From Evernia prunastri (lineage: Eukaryota > Ascomycota > Lecanoromycetes > Lecanorales > Parmeliaceae), in the NCBI GenBank assembly GCA_003184365.1, contig NKYR01000150.1, positions 17,224 through 81,223 on the forward strand: 64,000 nucleotides of DNA, given 5' to 3'. Under the pieces are notes generated by a model, which was not told the origin of the DNA, did not search any database, and saw nothing but the letters and a program-made list of their open reading frames with translations. A program made the position numbers and the translations under genes. Positions 56,523 to 64,000 of the stretch are shown here, piece after piece; the stretch's first letter is position 1, and each line of letters opens with the position of its first letter.

Positions 56523-57462
56523 CTATCGCCGCTTCTTCCTTCCCACCTCATTCACCCGTCTCTGCTCTTTCCGCCTCTTCCTCCTCTCCTCCCAAACGCT
56601 CCACCCACTCTCAGCCAAGTCCTCCTCAACAACCAAATCTCTCCATCTGCCCATCCTCCCCACCCAGCTATCCAATCCCACATCCACCCATCCCTCCCTC
56701 CTGGCCCACTCCGTAGCTCCGAACCAAGCTGTCGCACAGACAACCCCCGCTATACATCCAACAGAGACTTGCGTCGGGGTATGATAGTTCAGGTAAATGC
56801 GGCTGAGCGCGACGGATGCGGCGAGAGCTAGGGTGAGGAGGGAAAGTAGGGAGCGCTGAAGGACATTGAGCGGTCGGTGACTGTATGGTAAGGGTTGGCT
56901 GGACGGCGAAGATTTGGGAGGCGTCGGCGGGTTGTGCCGAATAAGGAGGAAGAGGGAGAGCGAGACGGAGAAGTAGGCGAGGAATTGCGCGTGCGATGAG
57001 GGCATGCCGTAGCCTTTGCCATTCATCTCTACATTCGACCCCAGGGTCAGCTTCGATTCCTCAACCTCAATGGGTGTAGCTCCAGGGCATCTCCATTGAA
57101 AGTTGACATAGCAGCGTGCACGGATTGGGACAACGTCCATGGGACCTACGTTTCGGCCTCTCCTCCTTGATCAATCTTTTCAGCAAGAAGTTGAACGCCT
57201 CGCACCCCATCTGCCCGGCAAACATCAGGAGTATCTCCACTTCGCGCGTCGACCATATCAGGGTCACGTAGATGACGCACAGGGTCTGAGGAGCGAGCGC
57301 GAGCCAGGCGCAGAGGTAGGATATGGGGTCGTGGGGGTTCTGGGGGCTGACTGTGAGCGGGGATCAGGATGCGAGGTATAAGGGGATTTGGAGAGCGGGA
57401 GGAGGGGTACTTACGTAGTGTACGTGCGTCAATGAGAGGGACGCGAGGGGGGTGGCTTCCAT
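56523..57462 (-). CDS. CAX4: Dolichyldiphosphatase (PAP2 family)
   Basis: Exons 57462-57415, 57339-57150 and 57028-56523 give 247 residues. It begins MEATPLASLSLTHVHY. The three PAP2 phosphatase signatures are complete: KRLIKEERPK (K-x6-RP), GMPSSHAQF (PSSH) and SRIYLNYHTPTQV (SR-x5-H). Several membrane helices lie between them (LCAWLALAPQTLCVIYVTLI, FLAYFSVSLSLFLLI, LLTLALAASVAL, VSVGCIAGVVCATAWF). The enzyme hydrolyses dolichyl diphosphate at the luminal face of the ER to recycle the carrier for N-glycosylation. The charged C-terminal tail ends in RRKKRR. It shares a 402-base divergent promoter with the RBR ligase gene. Confidence 0.92.
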
Positions 57463-57864
57463 CCTGCCTGCAAGATTGGAGGCGATTGGAGGTGCGACGA
57501 TATATATTTGGCGTATACCAACTGCCAGTCAACCCAGGATTGCAGGATTGTGGCACTACCTAAGTACATAGGTGGCATTGTACCAGAAAAATGCAACCAA
57601 TTGCCAATTGCCAATTGGGCGCAACTGTGTGAACACGCGCTTAGCGTCGGCGCGTGTGTGCCGCGACCGAGACCTTTCTAGTTGTCTTGGCGGTTTGAAA
57701 GTTAATTTTACTTAGTGATTCATCTTCGCCACCAAAATGACTCGACACTTTATATCTGTCCTTGTAGAGGCCTTTTTTACCTTGCCTCACCTGTTAGCTG
57801 TGTCAAGCATAGAAGATCACAGCCTACAGGAAGTAACTCATGTCTCTACATCACAACCCCAACT
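57463..57864. promoter_or_regulatory. Divergent promoter, dolichyldiphosphatase and RBR ligase
   Basis: About 400 bases between two ATGs facing away from each other. It includes a doubled ttgccaattgccaattg word near 57,600. No specific factor site is recognised. Confidence 0.4.
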
Positions 57865-59808
57865 ATGGCCGATGACCTTGAAGAGGGAGAAGATGAACGG
57901 ACAGTCGAACTTGCTTCACTCTCAGCTATCTACCCTGAGCTCTTGGTGAATGATGCGGGTTCAGGTCCTTTCGCTGCGAGCATCTCAATCGAAGTTGAAC
58001 CTGTCGAACCTTTGTTGATACGGTTCCCATCCGCTGATGGCGCGCCTCCAGTCGAGCCTCTCGCTCCTCACAATACAAACGTCGTTGGAACATCCCAGTT
58101 GGACGCTGGATACAATGGGGTTGCTCCCCCTGCAGACGAAGATATATCTCGGCTATCACACCTACCACCTCTGATCCTACGACTCACCTTGCCAGAAGGA
58201 TATCCTGCGGAGAAGCCGCCAGTATTCCATCTAGAATCGCAGTATTCATGGCTTCCGGAGCAAAAGCTGCAAGAGCTCACAGAGGCGGGTCATATGCTAT
58301 GGGAGGATTTGGGCAGGGACCAGGTGGTCTTTTCGTATATCGACCATCTGCGAGAGGCGGCGGAAAGGGGATTTGATATGGCTCAGGCTGATGACCAAGT
58401 GCTGGAAATCTCGCCCGATCTCAAAGTGTCCCTTCTCGACTTCGACTTGAAAGCAAAACGAGCAAAATTCGAGCGTGAGAGCTTTGAGTGTGGCATTTGT
58501 CTAGGTATGTTGTGTGAAGGATATTCATCGGATCATTGACTGATCCACTTGGGAACAGATGCTAAGAAAGGAACCGTTTGCCACCGCCTTCTACTCTGCG
58601 GGCATGTCTTTTGTATACCGTGTCTCCAAGACTACTACAACGCCTGCATCACCGAAGGGGATATTGGGAGCATCAAGTGTACGGCCCCTGAATGTGGCAA
58701 GGAACCTACAGTGGGCACGGCAGTAAATGATATCCGATTGAACAAATCAGCGAAGGATAGGACACTTGAGCCCAGCGAGCTCTTACAAATACCATTAGAG
58801 CAGGACACAGTCCAGCGTTACATCAAGTTGAAGAGGAAGAAACGCCTTGAATCTGACAGAACGACGGTTTATTGCCCTCGCCAATGGTGTCAAGGACCAG
58901 CTCGGACAACCAAGAGCAAGCTCGATCAACAGAAAGTATCCGAGGAGATCGAGGAACCTCAAGCATATGACCCCAATGCTTCCCAAGAGAAACTGCCTCC
59001 ACCGGCAGAACGCCTCGCAATCTGTGAAGACTGCAACTTCGCATTTTGCAAAGTCTGCAAAGCTAGCTGGCACGGCGAATACTACATCTGCTTCCCCCGC
59101 AGCCAATTTGAGCTCACGGCTGAGGAAAAGGCCTCCGAAGACTACATGAAGCTGCATACGCAACCTTGCCCTACCTGCGATGCCCGTGCTCAGAAAACGC
59201 ATGGATGCAACCATATGATCTGCTTTAAATGTGATACCCATTTTTGCTACCTGTGCGGGGCTTATCTCGACAAAGGCAATCCATACCAACATTACAACAC
59301 CATGAAAAGCGGCTGCTACATGCGCCTGTGGGAGTTGGAAGGAGGCGATGACGGGGAGTTCGGCCAGGGATTTGGTGGTGGGGTGAATGGATTACCTCTG
59401 GATTTCGAAGACTCCGAGGACGACGAACCTCTTCCTGCGCCTGGTCCTGCTCAAGTTGTTCCACTTGTGCCAGCTCCACGAATCGTACCGTTTGGCCCAC
59501 CAGTACGTCAAGCTCCCGCCGTTCGACCTGCTCGAGCACGCGATCCAGGTCTTCAACGGTTTTTACGAATGGCCCGCGATGATGAGGAGGATGAGTAAGT
59601 ACTATTTTCTGAGCGACTCCGTACCTGTTGCCCCCAAGTTGCTATTGCAAGACATGCCTTGAAAGCACCAAGCTCATGACTACCCCAAGTTCGCCTCATG
59701 ATCCGCGGAAGTTTGTCTCAAAGATCCTATGCTGATTCTAGAATGTGTAGGTGGGATAGTGATGACATGTCAGAAATCTCAGACGACGATTGGGATGATG
59801 ACGCGTAG
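57865..59808 (+). CDS. RWD-RBR E3 ubiquitin ligase (ITT1/RNF14 type)
   Basis: Exons 57865-58504, 58559-59594 and 59751-59808 give 577 residues. The last, 58-base exon replaces an apparent stop by GA|G TGG GAT and supplies an acidic tail WDSDDMSEISDDDWDDDA. An RWD domain fills residues ~8-165 (ERTVELASLSAIYPELLV, LRLTLPEGYPAEKPPVF). RING1 starts at FECGICLD, split by the first intron, with LLCGHVFCIPCL. The IBR has VYCPRQWCQGP and CEDCNFAFCKVCKASWHG. RING2 has CPTCDARAQKTHGCNHMICF, with the presumed catalytic Cys in GCNHM, then CDTHFCYLCG. RBR ligases pass ubiquitin through that Cys. The RWD-plus-RBR order is that of Itt1, linked to translation termination in yeast. Confidence 0.92.
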
Positions 59809-60014
59809 CCGCTTACACCGAGCGGTTCGAGGTTCATAGATTGGCTTGTTTCCATCTGTACATAAACTGCATAGCGGGGAGGCACCCGAACAGATCAACA
59901 AATATTCTTACACACAGATTCCAACAGATGGCGCTACTAACAGCATGCAAGACGCTAACAGCAAACCCGAAAAGACAGCAATTGCCCGAGAAAAAAAAAA
60001 GGCCGCTCCCAACC

Positions 60015-60221
60015 TCAATATGCACAGTCACAGTCCCCACAGTCACCGCAAAAAGTAGGACCTCGGCAGTTGCAACACCCCAGCGCATCTTCCGGCGCAC
60101 AGCTATACCAGATGCCCCACGCGATACCGCCGACGAGGAGGAAACCGATGAGTCCGATAACGAGCGCTACGATCTGTCCGTGCGCGAGGGCGGGGCGTTG
60201 CTGAGGCGAAGTGGCGTTCAT
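60015..60221 (-). CDS. Tiny single-span membrane protein with cysteine-rich tail
   Basis: 68 residues: MNATSPQQRPALAHGQ, one hydrophobic helix (IVALVIGLIGFLLVGGIAW), then a short tail with nine cysteines (CAPEDALGCCNC, FCGDCGDCDC). It ends close to the RBR ligase stop, in convergent orientation. It may be a separate gene or a second exon of the frame at 60258-60419, but the only visible splice does not keep frame. No family recognised. Confidence 0.35.
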   Translation of the reverse strand: MNATSPQQRPALAHGQIVALVIGLIGFLLVGGIAWGIWYSCAPEDALGCCNCRGPTFCGDCGDCDCAY

Positions 60222-60257
60222 TGTCGGTCTTGGTCTAGGGAGGTGTGAGCCTTGGGG

Positions 60258-60419
60258 CTATGATATGGGGGGTGTTGGAGAGGGCTTACCGGATGGCGGG
60301 GTCGGTTCCTTTTTCTCGAAAAAGCAGCGATAGACGAGGCCCGCCAAGAACAGCGCGATCAAGGCAGCGAGGAGCGTGTAGAAGACTGCTCTGTGGTGGT
60401 GGGGCGAAGATTCGAGCAT
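60258..60419 (-). CDS. Tiny single-span membrane protein, unrecognised
   Basis: 53 residues from ATG at 60419 if unspliced: MLESSPHHHRAVFYTLLAAL, the helix continuing IALFLAGLVYRCFF, then EKKEPTPPSGKPSPTPPIS. A gtaagcc donor within PPSG suggests splicing, which would join to 60,235 and give a short tail DQDRQ-stop that overlaps the start of the next small frame. Position and style match its neighbour, so the two may be related. Confidence 0.3.
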   Translation of the reverse strand: MLESSPHHHRAVFYTLLAALIALFLAGLVYRCFFEKKEPTPPSGKPSPTPPIS

Positions 60420-62585
60420 CGAGATGGCGTTCTGAGAGAAGGGGTGTTTTTGGAGCGAGCGCGGCTGACAGTGTGTACAGAAGATGCAAGAGGCTGTGTT
60501 TAGCAGAGAGCGAAAGAATCTTGGGGTATTTGGTAACTGCGGCTGGGAGTGGATTGCTGGCGGTGTGGAGATGTGGGAAATGTTGCTTGGATTTGGGAAT
60601 ATTTTTTTGGTTGGGAGGCAGTGAATGTTTTTGAACAAGGAAGCAAACAGTGAGAAAAGCATGGTTTTGTAAAGTGGTCTTTGCCCCGCGTGTCTCAGAG
60701 CACGTTTTTCGTTTCGTTTCAAGCTCGGCGAGAGGGGTGCAGACTGTCTTTGATACTAGGGGACAGGACTGGGAATTGGTTGGCTAGGAATACACGCAAT
60801 ACGCGCTGAGGGGCTTTTTTGCTACAACGTCGCTTACGTTACGGCCTTAGGGCAGCGTTTCGGGTTCGGTTTCAGGCGTTGACGACGTAGATCGTTGCGG
60901 TATGAAAGATGACCTCGGTAGTTGCGGAGTTTGATGCTAATGCTGTGGTTGAGCGGGCTGGTGGAGCATGGTTGGTAGGCAGGTATAGACTGTTGCGCCA
61001 ATTGGTCTGAGGATCATGCCAGTCTGAATGTCAATGAGATTCGAGTATTTGGAGCACGGGGCGACGGATGTGGCTGTTGTTCCTCAGATGTTAAACGGTT
61101 ATGCTGAGACGGCTCATTTCTTGATTTACTCCAGTCCCATTTTTGATGGCCGATTCTGGGGCCAAGCCGGTCACGTGGACGACTCGTACTCTATATTAGT
61201 AAGGTACTCATGGAGTATTGGTCTATTCAGAGTTGGGGACCAACTCCACAAAAGATGGGAGACTATGATGCATGGAATGAGAGATTTCCTCAAATGGTAC
61301 TCAACTTGTAATGGAACTGAGGTGAAATTCTCTGCACCTTCGGGCATACATATATGTCATCTTCCCCTTGATAGAGTCTTCCGCTATACCCAATAATAAA
61401 ATAAGTGCAATTGTTCCAGGCCCGTCTTGGTCAATCCTAGACCCTGGGCATAGCGCTTGTTTTGGCCGGAATGGAGTCGGGAGTCAGGTATCTCCGGTGT
61501 CTTTCTCAAACAGAACACGGTGGAGGCAACCGCAACCAGGCCGTCGCATTCGAATTACCGCTCGCAACCTGGACCTCGACTAGTGCGCGGTTGGTGTTGC
61601 TTGTCTGGATGAGAGCATGGTCCATTTCCTTCTTCAGAAGACTTTCAGCCATTGTCCACATACCGTAGCCCCTTCTGAGAAACGTCGTCTGGATTTTCAC
61701 AGGCAGATTCCTACTTGATTGCCCGGATGCTGCAGAGACAACGTGCACTCCAGCCCGCTTCATGGCGCCGACGAGCATCTTTGATGAATATCTAATTCCA
61801 ATCTGCCGTCGCTAGTGAAGTGATGCGGGACTTAATGCTTGGGTGTAAGATGATCAGATGTGGAGCTATGAAGCCGGTGAAGCTTAACACTACCCGTCAG
61901 TACATAGGGTATCGTAGTTGGGCGCACCACTGGCGACATGGACCTCAACGCCTCCGGTACCGGTGTTTGTTAAGATCTGACGGCCAATTTCTGTTCCAGT
62001 CAGCTAATATTCATGCTCTATTGGCTTGCAATTGGATGATAGTGCTCGTGTGGAGGTCACGACTTCCATATGCAATAGTAAATCCTGGCTTTTGGATAGT
62101 CCAGCAAAGGGGCGATAGCGATGGGCAATAAAAATGATGAACATGTCTGGTTCGCAAAGGACTATCTTTAGATTGGCAAAGAATCGCTTCAAATAATGGC
62201 ACACTATCAGTTTCTGAAGCTTCAGGTTTGGACATGTAGTTGGACTCACGGCCAGAAAGAGAAATTTCGCAATAGACAATGTGAAGATTGAAAGTCGGTG
62301 GACTCATAGGTCTCGAGCGTAAGAAGCAAGCTTGACCAATCGTTTAGCGCATGTGCTCATGCTGCGATATCAATGCAGAGGCGCATAATCTGGGTAAGAA
62401 TTTGCTGGACCTTGCCCCAAGTTTGCTAATGTCTCCGTACCGCATAAAGTGAAGGAGAACGAAGAGTTCTCTCTCGCCTAGCTAGGTCGCCGCATATGCT
62501 TGTGCTTGGTAATGCCATGATTTAAATGACTTGTGAAAGCAGTGATGGCGCACGGCTAATGCTTCCTCGATCCTGCTACTGTCAC
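60420..62585. other. Long intergenic stretch, no gene supported
   Basis: 2.2 kb with scattered short frames. The minus-strand frame at 61506-61778 reads MLVGAMKRAGVHVVSAASGQ, which faintly recalls a nucleotide-binding start, but there is no matching motif or continuation. It may be a gene relic at the edge of the repeat island. Confidence 0.35.
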
Positions 62586-62960
62586 TGTAAGGGCCATGAG
62601 GTCTCTAGGCATGAGGCGGCCTGTCAGAAGTCCAGGAATCCAACATACATCTAGGCCAGATCCGGGAGACTATCCCTCTGGTGCAGCTGTGCGGCTATAG
62701 CAGTCGCATAGTAAGTTTGCTTGGCATGGGGGTGCACTCTCCCCTGCTAAATATGCTGCCTCTGAGGATTCCCACTTGGGTTCCTCAGGATTCAGTCTAT
62801 CTAGTAACCAATGTACGAGTTGCTCAGTCACGCATGCCTAGACCCCGTTACATTTCTGAATCCTTCAACTCTCGCTATCATCGACACGATAGTAAGGGGG
62901 GCGTGCCCGTCTGACAACAAACTATCACTCTGTGACTCTCCTCGTCACTACCTACCTACC
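62586..62960 (+). repeat. 375-base repeat, copy 1 (putative LTR/5' end of another retroelement)
   Basis: Begins TGTAAGGGCC and appears identical to 63480-63854. It stops at the n at 62961, where the fragment of the Ty3/gypsy variant B starts. Flanks differ before the two copies, so the shared left boundary is a true element end. Confidence 0.65.
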
Positions 62961-62961
62961 N

Positions 62962-63331
62962 GCCGCACAACGCTGTTGCCAAGTCAAAGCGGCCCCGCCG
63001 TCTCCGAAATCTCCGGGGTCTCGCCACTATTTTTATCCTTTCTGCTCGCAGACGACTCGCAGGCCAATCTACAGCGCTGGGGCATCGCTTGCCTGAGGGG
63101 GGGGGTAGTGTTACGGACGTACCCTAGGTGTCAGGCACATAGGGAGTGTTTATGGCTATGTGTCTAGCACATAGAGTGTTTATTGGTTATTGACACATTC
63201 CCATTGACACATAGGCTAGCGGGGATTCTTCCTAGTATTTAAGCGCTCTTCTTCTGTACATATTTCCTCCTTATCTAGTTGTCTTATTCAATTTACCCCC
63301 ATTAGACTTGACTCTGGGCACGGTTCTGACA
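62962..63331 (+). mobile_element. Ty3/gypsy variant B fragment: end of pol plus 3' LTR
   Basis: 62962-63108 encodes the tail of the polyprotein and the poly-G purine tract. 63109-63331 is a 223-base LTR (TGTTACGG...TTCTGACA), matching the minus-strand copy at 27956. The 5' side is cut at the n at 62961. Confidence 0.85.
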
Positions 63332-63479
63332 CTTTCGTCTTGTAAATAGACCTGACCCTACCAGACCAAGTATACCAAGTGGTAGTCCTAGCCTAGCCTC
63401 GTTCCTTGACACTATACTACACTATTTCTAACTTTTTATACTATTAAATTCGACTTGTAATAAAGATGAACTAGCTATA
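63332..63479. other. Short spacer downstream of the LTR
   Basis: No coding content. It separates the LTR from the second 375-base copy. Confidence 0.4.
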
Positions 63480-63854
63480 TGTAAGGGCCATGAGGTCTCT
63501 AGGCATGAGGCGGCCTGTCAGAAGTCCAGGAATCCAACATACATCTAGGCCAGATCCGGGAGACTATCCCTCTGGTGCAGCTGTGCGGCTATAGCAGTCG
63601 CATAGTAAGTTTGCTTGGCATGGGGGTGCACTCTCCCCTGCTAAATATGCTGCCTCTGAGGATTCCCACTTGGGTTCCTCAGGATTCAGTCTATCTAGTA
63701 ACCAATGTACGAGTTGCTCAGTCACGCATGCCTAGACCCCGTTACATTTCTGAATCCTTCAACTCTCGCTATCATCGACACGATAGTAAGGGGGGCGTGC
63801 CCGTCTGACAACAAACTATCACTCTGTGACTCTCCTCGTCACTACCTACCTACC
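63480..63854 (+). repeat. 375-base repeat, copy 2
   Basis: Appears to match copy 1 throughout and continues without a join into an open frame, so it probably is the 5' terminal repeat and leader of an element extending beyond the window. Confidence 0.65.
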
Positions 63855-63955
63855 AATTGACGCCGGCGTCGAGCCAGTCAATCCAATCATCAACCACAAA
63901 CACTCTCGGAGAGACCGCTGGATCTGATATCGTCGAACCAGTCGATACACGAACA

Positions 63956-64000
63956 ATGCAGGTGGATGCCGAAGAATACGCAGCATTCCAGGCCTATCGA
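63956..64000 (+). CDS. Start of an element-encoded protein, cut by the window edge
   Basis: From ATG 63956 the frame reads MQVDAEEYAAFQAYR to the last base. The frame is also open upstream, Ser/Thr-rich, back to about 63,850. By position after the repeat it may be a gag-like protein. Too short to identify. Confidence 0.3.
   Translation, partial: MQVDAEEYAAFQAYR

Noticed and set aside
1..64000. tRNA or rRNA genes and CRISPR arrays
   Set aside because: I saw no convincing cloverleaf, rRNA segment or spaced direct-repeat array by eye; a covariance-model scan would be needed to exclude tRNAs.

Overview
The window is nuclear DNA from a filamentous ascomycete. The evidence is short GT-AG introns of about 50-140 bases, a highly reducing polyketide synthase, Zn(II)2Cys6 regulators, small secreted proteins with Kex2-like sites, AT-rich C-to-T-mutated repeats (the signature of repeat-induced point mutation, RIP), and a Ty3/gypsy chromovirus. 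The sequence is a draft scaffold. Single 'n' characters, and one run of 21, join contig ends that were never merged, mostly inside retrotransposons.

Layout. 0.9-9.4 kb: one highly reducing PKS gene (KS-AT-DH-MT-ER-KR-ACP, 11 exons, about 2,618 residues) with no recognisable tailoring gene beside it. 10.06-10.5 kb: a hAT-like non-autonomous element. 11-17.4 kb: four diverged paralogues of one small fungal family (2EXR/F-box-like N-terminus, shared C-terminal signature). 17.5-28.3 kb: a repeat island. It holds a dispersed GC-box repeat, a RIP-mutated AT-rich tract, and a Ty3/gypsy element with 225-bp LTRs, a textbook -1 frameshift heptamer between gag and pol, and a chromodomain; a minus-strand fragment of a sister element follows. 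29.9 and 33.3 kb: two small secreted cysteine-containing proteins, each with a structural oddity. 34.9-36 kb: a Zn2Cys6 regulator.

37.5-39.2 kb: an RRM plus YTH RNA-binding protein. 40.7-42 kb: very AT-rich DNA without genes. From 42.3 kb the sequence is ordinary gene-rich core: a DUF3292-like membrane protein; a DapA-superfamily aldolase/lyase divergent from an FMN-dependent 2-hydroxyacid dehydrogenase; a Zn2Cys6 regulator whose sixth zinc ligand is replaced by Phe; a TDA3-like FAD oxidoreductase; a CRT10-like protein; dolichyldiphosphatase; and an RWD-RBR (ITT1/RNF14-type) ubiquitin ligase. Two tiny membrane ORFs follow. The right end returns to retrotransposon fragments and the start of another repeat element.

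The genes do not form one pathway. The closest thing to a functional neighbourhood is the 45-53 kb set (DapA-like, FMN dehydrogenase, regulator, FAD oxidoreductase), which looks catabolic. I did not find a clear new defence or biosynthetic system. The best leads are the -1 frameshift element, the four-gene paralogue family, the altered zinc cluster and the YTH protein lacking an expected cage Trp. Exon joints were worked out by hand from frame continuity and GT/AG sites, without transcript data.
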